This document shows, in pieces, positions 1 to 8,375 of a stretch of DNA of 64,000 nt (its first letter is position 1; every line of letters starts with the position of its first letter). Source of the DNA: an uncultured Opitutales bacterium (GTDB lineage: Bacteria; Verrucomicrobiota; Verrucomicrobiia; Opitutales; Intestinicryptomonadaceae); NCBI GenBank assembly GCA_900548275.1, contig URJY01000003.1, positions 105,943 through 169,942 of the forward strand. The letters are read 5' to 3'. The notes under the pieces were generated by a model. The model did no database searches. It was given only the letters and a program-made list of their open reading frames with translations, and had not been told where the DNA came from. Made by a program: the position numbers and the translations under genes.

Positions 1-1
1 G

Positions 2-709
2 CGCGACATCAAGATTTCCGTGATGGCCGACGCAGCCAAGAGCGACTACAAAACCGAGCTCGGGCCCAAGTCGGAAAGCCTTATCGATATGGTGCGCATT
101 GCAACGTACATCCACCAGATTCCGCTCGCGCTCGACATGATTAAGCACTGCACCGATATGGGCTACGAGACAACCGTAAACATTATGGCGGTTTCGACGG
201 TGCGCGAAAGCGAGCTTGACGAAGGTCTCGAAATGTTCGGCGAAAGCGGAGTCGGTTCGATTTACCTCGTCGATAGCTTCGGCTCGCTCTACAGCGAACA
301 GATTCGCTACATGATGGCGAAATATATGCGCATCGCGCACGAATACGGCAAGGAAATTGGCATACACGCGCACAACAATCTGCAGCTTGCGTTCGCGAAC
401 ACGATAGAGGCGATTGTCTGCGGCGCGAATATGGTCGACGGCACGCTTGCGGGGCTCGGACGCGGCGCGGGCAACTGTCCGCTCGAGCTGCTCGTGGGCT
501 TCCTGCACAATCCGCGCTACACAATCCGTCCGCTGCTCGAATGCGTCGAAACGGAAATCGAGCCGATGCGCGCAAAGCTCGGCTGGGGCTTCGACTACCC
601 GTATATGGTAACGGGCTTCCTCAACCGCCACCCCAAGAGCGCGATGGAATACAACGAGTCCGACAAGCGCGGGCAGATTGTAAATTTCTACGACGAAATG
701 ATGAAATAG
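2..709 (+). CDS. HMGL-like (DRE-TIM) aldolase-domain protein, 5' end missing
   Basis: The gene is cut by the window edge: the frame is open from base 2, so no true start is visible and about 235 residues remain. They belong to the DRE-TIM metallolyase superfamily, the fold of 4-hydroxy-2-oxovalerate aldolase and isopropylmalate synthase. Seen directly are IGIHAHNNLQLAFANT, which carries the HxH metal-binding pair, and GLGRGAGNCPLELL, a conserved family loop. The next gene downstream is a clear paralogue with the same motifs in the same order. The substrate cannot be named; related proteins often sit in surface-polysaccharide clusters, but that context lies outside the window. A terminator follows directly. 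Confidence 0.8.
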   Translation, partial: RDIKISVMADAAKSDYKTELGPKSESLIDMVRIATYIHQIPLALDMIKHCTDMGYETTVNIMAVSTVRESELDEGLEMFGESGVGSIYLVDSFGSLYSEQIRYMMAKYMRIAHEYGKEIGIHAHNNLQLAFANTIEAIVCGANMVDGTLAGLGRGAGNCPLELLVGFLHNPRYTIRPLLECVETEIEPMRAKLGWGFDYPYMVTGFLNRHPKSAMEYNESDKRGQIVNFYDEMMK

Positions 710-715
710 TTTCGC

Positions 716-754
716 GAACCGCCGCACGTCGAAACGGCGTGCGGCTTTTTTTTT
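716..754 (+). terminator. Rho-independent terminator after the first aldolase gene
   Basis: GCCGCACG and CGTGCGGC form a hairpin followed by a run of more than eight T. It separates the two aldolase paralogues, so the second probably has its own promoter. Confidence 0.8.
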
Positions 755-813
755 ACACTATGAAAACTTTCAACGAGCGGAAGTCGGACGAAATCCACAG
801 GGAGGTTATGGGG

Positions 814-1761
814 ATGATTCGTTCCGACGTAAAAGTTCTCGACTGTACGATACGCGACGGCGGGGCGGTCAACGACAGCAATTTCGACGACAGGACCGTG
901 CGCGCCGTGTACGACGCCTGCGCCGACGCGGGTATCGACTATATGGAAATCGGCTACAAGAACGACGAAAAGTTCTTCGACCCGCAAAAGTTCGGCAAGT
1001 GGCGTTTCTGCCGCGAAGACGACATCAAGCGCGTAATCGGCGACAACAGACGCGACATCAAGCTTGCCGCCATGCTCGATGCGGGCAAGTCGAATCCGAG
1101 GACTGCGCTTGTCGAAAAATCGGCAAGCCCCGTCGATTTGATACGCGTTGCCACTTACGCAAAGACGCTTTCCGAAGCCCTCGACACCGTTGCGTACGCC
1201 GCCGATTTGGGCTACGAGACGAGCGTAAACATTATGGCAATCTCGACGCTTTCCGAGCGCGAACTCAACTGCGCGTTCGAAGCCGCCGCCGAAAGCCGCG
1301 CCGACATCGTCTATATGATGGACAGTTTCGGCGGTCTCGATCCGCACAGGCTCCGCTACGTTCTCGCCAAGTGCCGCTACATTTGCGCCGAATCCGGCAA
1401 GCGGATTGGCATGCACATCCACGACAATCTGCAGCTTGCCTTCGCAAACACGATAGAGGCGGTAGTGGGCGGCGCGGACATTGTGGATTGCACGATTGCG
1501 GGAATGGGACGCGGCGCGGGCAACTGCCGAACCGAACTGCTCACGGGGTTTTTGCAAAATCCGCGCTTCAGAATCCGCCCGATACTCGCGTGCGTGCAGG
1601 ATTACATAGAGCCGCTGCGGAAAAAATATTCGTGGGGTTTCGACTACGCATTTATGGCGACGGGGCTTGCGAATGCGCATCCGTCCTCCGCGATAGTCTA
1701 CGACAAGTCTTCGGAAAAGCAGCCGCTCGCCGACTTCTTCGACACCGTCGCAAACTCGTAG
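814..1761 (+). CDS. HMGL-like (DRE-TIM) aldolase-domain protein, second paralogue
   Basis: This is a complete 315-residue paralogue of the preceding gene. The N-terminus carries DCTIRDGG, the DRE-type catalytic motif. IGMHIHDNLQLAFANT holds the HxH metal ligands and GMGRGAGNCRTELL the conserved loop. The start at 814 was chosen because GGGAGG lies eight bases upstream; ATG codons at 760 and 808 are in frame but are badly spaced or lack a ribosome site. A divalent-metal aldolase or lyase acting on a 2-oxo acid is expected from the family, but the substrate is unknown. Two paralogues in a row may form a hetero-oligomer or act on related substrates (inference). Confidence 0.8.
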   Translation: MIRSDVKVLDCTIRDGGAVNDSNFDDRTVRAVYDACADAGIDYMEIGYKNDEKFFDPQKFGKWRFCREDDIKRVIGDNRRDIKLAAMLDAGKSNPRTALVEKSASPVDLIRVATYAKTLSEALDTVAYAADLGYETSVNIMAISTLSERELNCAFEAAAESRADIVYMMDSFGGLDPHRLRYVLAKCRYICAESGKRIGMHIHDNLQLAFANTIEAVVGGADIVDCTIAGMGRGAGNCRTELLTGFLQNPRFRIRPILACVQDYIEPLRKKYSWGFDYAFMATGLANAHPSSAIVYDKSSEKQPLADFFDTVANS

Positions 1762-1785
1762 CCCGCCGCATTCCCCGCGCAAGGC

Positions 1786-1810
1786 GGACGCCGTTGGCGT
1801 CCGTTTTTTT
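1786..1810 (+). terminator. Rho-independent terminator
   Basis: A perfect 7-bp stem, GGACGCC-gtt-GGCGTCC, is followed by G and seven T. Confidence 0.88.
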
Positions 1811-1855
1811 ATCTATTGACGCGGCGGTTTCATAAATCTTAAAGTTGAATATGTT

Positions 1856-2797
1856 ATGAAACATCAATATTCCGTTTTTGCGGCGTTGTTGTTTGCCTCC
1901 AACGCGCACGCGTTGATTGTCTTCGGAAAGTCGAACGAAGAGGCGCAGGTTGACTACTCGAATGCGAACGCGGCGCAGGCTTCGGTTGTTTCGACGGCGT
2001 CGAACTGTTCGGCGGTCTACATCGGCAACGGCTGGTTTTTGACGGCGAACCACGTTTCGGTTGCGCTCGACAGTCAAATAAAACAGAACGGAAAATTCGC
2101 GTCGGTCGACAGAATCGACAACACGCTCAACCAAACTTTCGGAGTCGACTTGAAGCTTTTTCACGTCGGCGACGTGCCCGCGCTTTCGGACTTGCAGTCG
2201 GTAAAGCTTTCCGCCGACATCTACTCGAAGATGTCCGACACCGTATGGGACGGCGACACGCTCGTTCGCGGCTCGGAATTGTTGCTTGTCGGCGCGGGAT
2301 ACGGCAGGAGCGCAAATTCCGCCTCCGACTCGACGACCGTTCCAAACGACGGCAGGCTCGGCACAATCCGCTTCGGGACAGCCACTGCAATAAGCAAGGC
2401 AACCTGCGAAGTTTGGGACGGAAACAATCGGCAGTTCGGCACGAGCGACTACCCCGTGATTGAAATCGTGGCGGAAGCCCGCGATGGCGCGGCGGGTGCA
2501 TTGACCGGCGATTCGGGCAGCGGAATGTTCTTCGAATACGGCGGCGAGTTCTATCTTGTGGGCACTACCGTGTGGGTTGATTCGACCGAGTCGGCAAGCA
2601 CAATTACGTTCGGGCAAATAGAGTCGGATATGGAATACAAGACGAAATATTCCCACACCTACGGCGTGAACCTGAAAGATTTTCTCCAAGAAATATGGAA
2701 CATTACGGGCGTTCCCGTTCCCGAACCGTCGGATTTTGCGGCGGCTTTCGGTCTGCTTGCGCTCGGGTTTGCGGGGTATCGGAAGTTTCGCGCATAG
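1856..2797 (+). CDS. Secreted trypsin-like serine protease with PEP-CTERM sorting signal
   Basis: The 313-residue protein starts with a short signal peptide (cleavage near residue 19, SNAHA). It shows a chymotrypsin-fold triad in the right order: His66 in FLTANHV, Asp98 in VDLKLF, and Ser220 in TGDSGSGMF. The C-terminus is VPEPSDF (about residue 288), a hydrophobic helix, then YRKFRA, which is the PEP-CTERM signal recognised by exosortase. The mature protease should therefore be exported, processed and attached to the envelope or extracellular matrix. No exosortase is in the window. The gene stands alone between terminators. Its target is unknown. Confidence 0.85.
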   Translation: MKHQYSVFAALLFASNAHALIVFGKSNEEAQVDYSNANAAQASVVSTASNCSAVYIGNGWFLTANHVSVALDSQIKQNGKFASVDRIDNTLNQTFGVDLKLFHVGDVPALSDLQSVKLSADIYSKMSDTVWDGDTLVRGSELLLVGAGYGRSANSASDSTTVPNDGRLGTIRFGTATAISKATCEVWDGNNRQFGTSDYPVIEIVAEARDGAAGALTGDSGSGMFFEYGGEFYLVGTTVWVDSTESASTITFGQIESDMEYKTKYSHTYGVNLKDFLQEIWNITGVPVPEPSDFAAAFGLLALGFAGYRKFRA

Positions 2798-2835
2798 TAG
2801 CGGAGAATTTTCCCGCCGACATTTTCCGCCGACAA

Positions 2836-2868
2836 AAAAACGCCGTCGAAAATCCGACGGCGTTTTCC
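2836..2868. terminator. Bidirectional terminator between the protease gene and prs
   Basis: AACGCCGTCG-aaaatc-CGACGGCGTT forms a 10-bp hairpin with A-tracts on the left and T-tracts on the right. It lies between two convergent genes and would serve both. Confidence 0.8.
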
Positions 2869-2889
2869 GTTTTGCAAACTGTCTTTCGC

Positions 2890-3843
2890 TTAGAAGCCCT
2901 TTACCTTGAAGAGCGACGTTACCGACATATTGTTGTGGATGCGCAAAATCGCCTCCGTCAGCAGGTTGGCAACGCTCAAAACCGTAATCGGGTAGTCGGC
3001 GTAGCGCGGGTCGGGCGGAGTGGAGTCGGTGATGATAAGTTCGTCGAGCCACTTTTCCGAGAGTCTGTCGTACGCGCTGTCGGTCAGAACCGCGTGCGTA
3101 ACCGCTGCGCGAACCGTCTTTGCGCCCTTGTCCTTGAGAATCTTAGCTGCCGCGGTGAGCGTACCCGCAGTTTCGGTCATATCGTCGCAAATGAGGATGT
3201 CGCGACCTTCGACTTCGCCCACAAGGCTTGTCGCTTCGACGACTTCCGCGCTGATTCTGCGCTTTGCGATGAAACCGAGCTGGCAGTTGAAAAGCGTCGC
3301 ATAGGCTTGCGCGCGCTTCAGACCGCCTACGTCGGGCGCGAAAATCGTGAGGTTGTCGACGGGCTGGTTCTTCAGGTATTCGTAAATTACGGGCGACGCG
3401 TATAGGTGGTCGCAGGGGATGTCGAAGAAGCCCTGAATCTGGTTCGCGTGCAGGTCGAGGGTCAGAACTCTGTTTGCGCCCGCCGCAACGAGCAGGTTCG
3501 CCACGAGCTTTGCGGTAATCGGAACGCGCGGCTGGTCTTTTCTGTCTTGGCGTGCGTAGCCGAAGAAGGGCAGTACGGCGGTAATGCGCTTTGCCGAAGC
3601 CCTGCGCGCGGCGTCAATCATAATCAGCAGCTCCATAAAGCTGTCGTTCGTGGGACGGCTTGTGGGCTGAATGATGAACACGTCGTCGCCGCGGATATGG
3701 TCGATGATTTTTACGAAAGTTTCGCTGTCGGGGAAGGATTCGACCAATGCGTTTCCGAGCGGCAGCGACAACTGTTTACATATCGCTTCGGCGAGCGCGG
3801 GGTGCGTTCTGCCTGTGAAGATTTTCAGATTGTCGATTTTCAT
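2890..3843 (-). CDS. prs: Ribose-phosphate pyrophosphokinase (PRPP synthase)
   Basis: The 317-residue length is normal for class I PRPP synthase, which makes PRPP from ribose 5-phosphate and ATP in the cytoplasm to feed nucleotide, histidine and tryptophan synthesis. Seen are YARQDRK near residue 100, the TLDLHANQIQGFFDIP segment with the metal-binding His, APDVGG, and the PRPP-binding loop DDMTETAGT. The flexible-loop basic residues are present in FIAKRRI. The gene is transcribed alone. TTGACT lies about 70 bp upstream on the coding strand as a possible -35 box, but no convincing -10 follows. Confidence 0.95.
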   Translation of the reverse strand: MKIDNLKIFTGRTHPALAEAICKQLSLPLGNALVESFPDSETFVKIIDHIRGDDVFIIQPTSRPTNDSFMELLIMIDAARRASAKRITAVLPFFGYARQDRKDQPRVPITAKLVANLLVAAGANRVLTLDLHANQIQGFFDIPCDHLYASPVIYEYLKNQPVDNLTIFAPDVGGLKRAQAYATLFNCQLGFIAKRRISAEVVEATSLVGEVEGRDILICDDMTETAGTLTAAAKILKDKGAKTVRAAVTHAVLTDSAYDRLSEKWLDELIITDSTPPDPRYADYPITVLSVANLLTEAILRIHNNMSVTSLFKVKGF

Positions 3844-4044
3844 TCGTTTGCAGTGTTGCCTTTTGAGGCGTTAAACCAATTCTTACAAAGCTAATTCGGC
3901 GCATTTTGAAGTCAAGAGTAAAACGCGCCGATGTACCGTCGGGGCGGGTTTTGCGAAAAACGCGCGCGGCGGTTTTACAAAGGGTTGACTTGCACGCCGA
4001 ATCTGATAACAGTGTCGGCTTTTGATTAAAAATTTCGGCGCAAA

Positions 4045-4860
4045 ATGTGGTATTATGTCAAAGATAGCCAGAAGGTCGGTCCCGTTTCGGACGCGGCGAT
4101 GATGGTGCTTGTCTCTTCGGGGAAAATCGGCAAAAAGACCAAGGTTTGGACTCCGCACCAAAAGGATTGGTGCGATTTCGAGCAGTCCTCGCTCTGCCGC
4201 CGCATGTCGTCGGCAAGGAGCAGCAGGCATCTTGTACAGCTCGACAAAATCACGTACGTTTTCAGGTCGTTGATGGTCGTTCTCGTCGTCTGTCTGGGCT
4301 ACCAGATTTTCTTCCAGACCGAAACGCTCGAATCGTATTCGGGTTTCCTGAACGTTTCGGACGCCGCCGGCAGGCTCGAGGTGTCTCTTGTCTGCGCCGA
4401 AAATGCGATGCTCAACAGGCTGATTTCGCTGATTATATTCGGTCTGTTTGTGGCGACAGCCGTCTGCGGGTTTAAATGGATGAAGTCGGCGGCGACTGTT
4501 TCGAAGCTCGTTTCCAAGCGGTTTCCGTACTCGGTTGCGATGGCGACGTGGTCGTTTTTCATCCCGATTCTCAACCTGATTGTCCCCTACGGCATTGTAA
4601 TGCACACGCTCGCTTCGTCGATGAAGGGCAGGCGTTTCGGTGTCTGGCATTTCACCCTCGTCTTTATGTGGGGCGTGTTCTGGTTCGTGTCGCTCGTGTT
4701 TTTGTTCGCGTCGATATTTCTGATTCCGTCGAAATGTCCGTCCGAGCTGATTGCTCCGTTTTACCACGCGAAGATTTTCGTCTCTTCCGTGTACGCCGTA
4801 GCGGTTCTGATTACGCTCGCGATAGTATCGGTATTTATTCGTATCAGCGCAACTATCTGA
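4045..4860 (+). CDS. GYF_2-domain membrane protein (DUF4339 plus DUF4328-like)
   Basis: Residues 1-48 (WYYVKDSQKVGPVS...) match the bacterial GYF_2 domain, a small module thought to bind proline-rich peptides. About five hydrophobic segments follow between residues 68 and 268, with WSFFIPILNLIVPY typical of the DUF4328 membrane domain. It is probably an inner-membrane protein with the GYF_2 domain in the cytoplasm. No enzymatic motif is seen and the function is unknown. The gene stands alone, divergent from prs and convergent with the next gene. Confidence 0.7.
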   Translation: MWYYVKDSQKVGPVSDAAMMVLVSSGKIGKKTKVWTPHQKDWCDFEQSSLCRRMSSARSSRHLVQLDKITYVFRSLMVVLVVCLGYQIFFQTETLESYSGFLNVSDAAGRLEVSLVCAENAMLNRLISLIIFGLFVATAVCGFKWMKSAATVSKLVSKRFPYSVAMATWSFFIPILNLIVPYGIVMHTLASSMKGRRFGVWHFTLVFMWGVFWFVSLVFLFASIFLIPSKCPSELIAPFYHAKIFVSSVYAVAVLITLAIVSVFIRISATI

Positions 4861-4905
4861 AACACTTCACGCGGTAGTTTGCCGACGCCGTGCGGTTTGC
4901 GGCGG

Positions 4906-5907
4906 TCAGTTCGTTTTCGCCTTCGAAAAATCGAGGTCGACGTACACGGGGTAGTGGTCGCTCGCGCCGTTTATGCCCCTGAATACTCCCGCCTTGCCCG
5001 AGACGAAATCACGCATCTGCGGCGAAACCAGAAAGAAGTCGTATCTGAACGCCGCGTTCTTTTTCGTCCAAACGTAGGTGTGCGCCATCCCCGCCGAATC
5101 GGACTGCTCGAGAAGTTCGAGTTTCAGCTTTTTCAGATTGCGCAAAAGTGCCTGCGAGGGTTCCTGATTGAAGTCGCCCGCCACAATTACGTTCCGTTTT
5201 TTTCCGATTTCGGAAACGATTCTCGCGTCTATCGCCCGAAGCTCCGCGAATCTGAACGGTATGAAATTTTCGTCCGACTTCCGCGCTCCCTGTGGACTTT
5301 TGAGGTGCACAGCGAATGCGTGCCACGTTGTGCCGAGCGTTTCGAACTGCGCCCCGAGCGTCCCGCGCGGCGAGTATCGGTTGTCGCCGCGGAACGGGAA
5401 TTTTATGTCGCAGCAGTCGAAGAATTTATTCGGCTTTATGCGCGAGAGCATCGCAAGGCGCGACGGCGAATCGTAGCGGGTCGTCGAAATGTAGTTGTAG
5501 ACAAGCCCGTCCTTCGCCAAGTCGTTGCGCAGTTCCCTGAGAAATTCGATGTCGCCCATCTCGTCGATTAGCACGACGTCGGCGTTTATCGCAACGAGCG
5601 CGCGGCGCAGGGCGGCTTTCTCGGCTTCGGGTTTCGGCGCGTGTATGTATTTGCCGTCAACGCGCCGCCCCGCAACAGAGTAGTTGCGGACGTTCCACGT
5701 GCACACGCGCACCTTGCCCGTTTCGGCGGATTCCCTTGCGGGGACATCGTCGAAGACCTCCGCCGATTTGCCGAGTTGCCGCTCGGTGTCGGGGGCGAAG
5801 AGCGCCCACAGAACCCAGAGTGCGAGCAGCACCGCCGCCTGCGCGGCGCGCTTGGGCGAAAGTTTGCGGACGCGCTTGCGGCTACGGCTGATAGGGGGAT
5901 TTTTCAC
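4906..5907 (-). CDS. Membrane-anchored endonuclease/exonuclease/phosphatase family protein
   Basis: The 333-residue protein has a basic N-terminus followed by one transmembrane helix (about residues 22-40), so the catalytic domain should be outside the cytoplasm. The EEP fold is shown by CTWNVRNYS, LIDEMGD (catalytic Glu in place of QE), the His of AVHLKSP, GDFNQEP and the terminal SDHYPVYVDL. Such enzymes hydrolyse phosphodiester bonds in nucleic acids, phospholipids or inositol phosphates; the substrate here cannot be read from sequence. The start overlaps the end of riboflavin synthase by 26 bp, so the two are probably cotranscribed. Confidence 0.8.
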   Translation of the reverse strand: MKNPPISRSRKRVRKLSPKRAAQAAVLLALWVLWALFAPDTERQLGKSAEVFDDVPARESAETGKVRVCTWNVRNYSVAGRRVDGKYIHAPKPEAEKAALRRALVAINADVVLIDEMGDIEFLRELRNDLAKDGLVYNYISTTRYDSPSRLAMLSRIKPNKFFDCCDIKFPFRGDNRYSPRGTLGAQFETLGTTWHAFAVHLKSPQGARKSDENFIPFRFAELRAIDARIVSEIGKKRNVIVAGDFNQEPSQALLRNLKKLKLELLEQSDSAGMAHTYVWTKKNAAFRYDFFLVSPQMRDFVSGKAGVFRGINGASDHYPVYVDLDFSKAKTN

Positions 5908-6499
5908 GGTTGCCCGTAGCGATTTTTTCCACGTATTTTGCGAGGATGTCGAATTCGAGGTTTACGAATTTGCCCGCTTTGCAGTCCTTGAGGTTTGTGG
6001 CTTCGAGGGTGTGCGGAATCAGCCACACTGCGAGCGAGTCGGCGTGGGCTTCGGCAATCGTCAGCGAAATTCCGTCGACGGCGATGCTGCCCTTGTAGAC
6101 TACGTAGTTCGAAAATTCCCTCGGAACGGCGACGCGCAGGTAGTAGTTCTTGCCGCGCTGTTCGAAGTCGAGCACCGAGCTGCGCACGTCGACGTGCCCG
6201 CTTACGAAGTGCCCGCCGAGCCGCGCGTTGGCGGCAAGCGGTCTTTCAAGATTGACAAGCGAGCCGCGTACGAGCCCTTCGAAGCTCGTCAGCCTTATCG
6301 TCTCTTCGAGCAGTTCGAACGATACCACGTTTCCCTCCCGCCCGACGAGCGTAAGGCAGCAGCCGTTGCACGCAAGCGAGTCGCCCTCGGAGAGCGATTC
6401 GGCTATGAAGTCGGGTACGTCGAGCTTTAGCAGCCACGCGGCCTTTTTTTCCTCGAAAGAAACCACTTTTCCCGTGGCTTCGACTATGCCTGTAAACAT
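5882..6499 (-). CDS. ribE: Riboflavin synthase, alpha subunit
   Basis: This enzyme converts two 6,7-dimethyl-8-ribityllumazine molecules into riboflavin and 5-amino-6-ribitylaminouracil. The protein starts with the diagnostic MFTGIVEA. It shows the two internally repeated lumazine-binding barrels: NGCCLTL in the first, and GHFVSGHVD followed by VDGISLTI in the second. The start at 6499 was preferred to the longer frame from 6541 because AAAGGA lies seven bases upstream and family members begin with this motif. No other rib gene is nearby and no FMN riboswitch was recognised upstream. Confidence 0.95.
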   Translation of the reverse strand: MFTGIVEATGKVVSFEEKKAAWLLKLDVPDFIAESLSEGDSLACNGCCLTLVGREGNVVSFELLEETIRLTSFEGLVRGSLVNLERPLAANARLGGHFVSGHVDVRSSVLDFEQRGKNYYLRVAVPREFSNYVVYKGSIAVDGISLTIAEAHADSLAVWLIPHTLEATNLKDCKAGKFVNLEFDILAKYVEKIATGNREKSPYQP

Positions 6500-6592
6500 C
6501 GGAAATCCTTTTTGTTGAAATGCGTTTTGTTGGTCGGACACTTTAGTTTCGGAACGTGTCTTGTCAAGGCGATTGCTGTTCCGCGCGGCTCG

Positions 6593-6973
6593 CTATTTCG
6601 AATAGCGGCGTTTCTTCGAGTAGAGGCGGTCGTGAATGACTTTTTCGAGGCGCAGCAGCTGGTAGTCGGAACGCCGCGCGACTATCGACTCGAGATTTTC
6701 CATAAACGAGTCTGGCGTGTAGTTCGCCGATTCGAGCAGGTACATTATGATTGCGTCGCGGTGCACGCGCAGGTACGACTTTTTCTCCTCGCCCTTCGGC
6801 GCGATTCCGTTCGAAGTGTGCCCCATTATTTTGCCCGTGTTGAAGCTGTCGCGCACGAACTGGTCTGACCTGCCGATTATGTTGCCCGCCTCCTTGGGAC
6901 TGAACCATTCCTGATTTTCTGGAACGAGCGAGGCGAAGTGTTCGCTCGGGTCTATCGGATGTCCGTTTTTCAT
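6593..6973 (-). CDS. Small helix-turn-helix (excisionase/MerR-like) DNA-binding protein
   Basis: This is a 126-residue protein. Residues about 22-75 (EWFSPKEAGNIIGRSDQFVRD...GKIMGH...LRVHRDAIIMYL) have the layout of HTH_17 excisionase-type winged-helix domains, with a helix-turn-helix followed by a wing ending in a short strand and helix. The basic C-terminus (LYSKKRRYSK) may contact DNA. It is transcribed away from an XRE-family regulator across an AT-rich gap that holds an inverted repeat. A role as a transcription factor is likely; the target is unknown. Confidence 0.6.
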   Translation of the reverse strand: MKNGHPIDPSEHFASLVPENQEWFSPKEAGNIIGRSDQFVRDSFNTGKIMGHTSNGIAPKGEEKKSYLRVHRDAIIMYLLESANYTPDSFMENLESIVARRSDYQLLRLEKVIHDRLYSKKRRYSK

Positions 6974-7017
6974 TTTCCGTCTGTCTCCTTGTTGCGTTTT
7001 TTAATAGTATATATCAT

Positions 7018-7085
7018 ATGTAATTATTTTGATTGAGATTTATTCATTTCGGTGCATCATTAAAGAAAAAACAATTATTACATAA
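7018..7085. promoter_or_regulatory. AT-rich divergent promoter region with inverted repeat
   Basis: TATGTAATTATT (7018-7029) and AATTATTACATA (7074-7085) are inverted copies matching at 11 of 12 positions, centred 56 bp apart. They lie between two divergently transcribed HTH-protein genes. They are candidate operators for one of those proteins (inference). Confidence 0.4.
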
Positions 7086-7126
7086 TATCCGATAATGTCA
7101 ACCGAAAAATAGAAAAATTCTACTTT

Positions 7127-7528
7127 ATGGGAAAAAATATCAAATTATATGAAAATAAAATGTTCGCCGAGAGGCTGCGCACCCTCATGGGGCACAGAAA
7201 CGTCAAGCTCGTGGACATCGCCGCCGCCACGGGCTGCGCGGTGAGCACGGCGAGCACTTGGCGGCGCGGACGGGTTCCGCGCGACTTCAGCACGATAGAG
7301 AACATTGCGCGCTGCCTTTCGGTAGACGCCGCGTATCTTACGGGCGAGCGGTCGGATTTTTCCCTTGTGTTTTCGAACTCGGCGCGTCCGCAGCACAAGC
7401 CGCGCACGCGTCTCGGCGACGAGATTGAAAGACACGTCGCCGCGCTCGTCGAAATGCGCGACGAAAAGCTTCTGCGCCGTCTGAAAATCGAACTCGAAAA
7501 GAACTTTCCGCTGGCGGCGAAGCCGTGA
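7127..7528 (+). CDS. XRE-family (Cro/CI-type) transcriptional regulator
   Basis: This is a 133-residue protein. Residues about 12-70 form a HTH_3 domain: FAERLRTLMGHRNVKLVDIAAATGCAVSTASTWRRG, then IENIARCLSVDAAYLTGE, which closes the five-helix fold. The C-terminal 50 residues are charged and probably dimerise. ATG at 7127 and at 7160 are both possible starts; the second begins exactly at the domain. The gene is divergent from the excisionase-like protein and may control both through the inverted repeat between them. No phage gene is adjacent. Confidence 0.8.
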   Translation: MGKNIKLYENKMFAERLRTLMGHRNVKLVDIAAATGCAVSTASTWRRGRVPRDFSTIENIARCLSVDAAYLTGERSDFSLVFSNSARPQHKPRTRLGDEIERHVAALVEMRDEKLLRRLKIELEKNFPLAAKP

Positions 7529-7706
7529 TTGCCGCGCCCTCCCGTTCGGGCGGCGGTATTATACACGGCGTGTCAAGCCCTTTTGTCCGCGCGGTTTTTT
7601 CCGATAATTTCAATGCCGCGTCGGCGCGGTCGGATGGCGGGGCGGTTCGAAAAAAACGCAAAAAAAAATGTTGCCCCGCCCGACGCTCTGCGGTTTCATT
7701 CGAATT

Positions 7707-8372
7707 ATGGCATCCGATAAAACAGCGGCTCCGTATTCCATTGCCGAAGAGGTTTGGAACGCCGCCACGCACGGTGTGGGCATTTTGTTCAGTGTGGCGG
7801 CTCTCGCGGTGCTCGTAACGCTCGCGGCGGTCTACGCGGACTCGTGGGCGATTGTATCGTGCGCGATTTTCGGCGTGTCGATGACGGGTGTGTACACGGC
7901 TTCGTCGTTCTACCACGCAATTCCGTTCGAGCGCGCCAAGCGCATTCTGAAGAAGTTCGACCACATCGCGATTTATTATCTGATTGCGGGCACGTACACG
8001 CCGTTTCTGCTCGTAAGCCTGCGCGCTCCGTCTCCCGCGACGGCTTGGGTGGTGTTCGGCGTGATTTGGTCGCTTGCGGTAATCGGCACGGTACTGAAGC
8101 TTTTTGCGGGCGGTTCGGGCACGAAGTGGTGGTCGATTGGTCTGTATCTTTTGATGGGGTGGCTTGTCGTTCTGATTTCGGGCAAGCTGTTTTCGATTGT
8201 CCCGCTTTCGGGGGTGGTATTTCTCTGCCTCGGCGGTCTGTTCTACACGGGCGGGGTTGTTTTCTATCTGCGCAAGGGCAGAAAATATTCGCACGCGGTC
8301 TGGCACGTCTTCGTGCTGCTCGGCACGATAATGCATTTTTTCGCGGTTCTGTTTTCCTGCGTCTTTATCTGA
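7707..8372 (+). CDS. Hemolysin III / PAQR-family membrane protein (YqfA-like)
   Basis: About seven hydrophobic segments fill the 221 residues. The family's putative metal-site motifs are present: EEVWNAATHGVG at the N-terminus, SSFYH after the second helix, and HAVWHVFVLLGTIMHF near the C-terminus. Bacterial members (TrhA/YqfA) adjust membrane lipid composition rather than act as toxins, despite the old name. The ATG at 7707 was preferred over an upstream in-frame start because the conserved region begins directly after it. Three bases separate it from the dCMP deaminase gene, so an operon with the next two genes is likely. Confidence 0.82.
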   Translation: MASDKTAAPYSIAEEVWNAATHGVGILFSVAALAVLVTLAAVYADSWAIVSCAIFGVSMTGVYTASSFYHAIPFERAKRILKKFDHIAIYYLIAGTYTPFLLVSLRAPSPATAWVVFGVIWSLAVIGTVLKLFAGGSGTKWWSIGLYLLMGWLVVLISGKLFSIVPLSGVVFLCLGGLFYTGGVVFYLRKGRKYSHAVWHVFVLLGTIMHFFAVLFSCVFI

Positions 8373-8375
8373 AAT

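Noticed and set aside
3890..4044. A promoter with TTGACT and GATAAC before the GYF_2 gene
   Set aside because: The spacing is about 14 bases, too short for a convincing sigma-70 promoter.
6500..6592. FMN riboswitch upstream of riboflavin synthase
   Set aside because: The conserved FMN-element sequences (AGGG...GTGAAA-type blocks) were not found in the short leader.
7707..8372. A haemolysin toxin, as the family name suggests
   Set aside because: The protein is a PAQR-type seven-helix membrane protein; the hemolysin III name is historical and no toxin feature is present.
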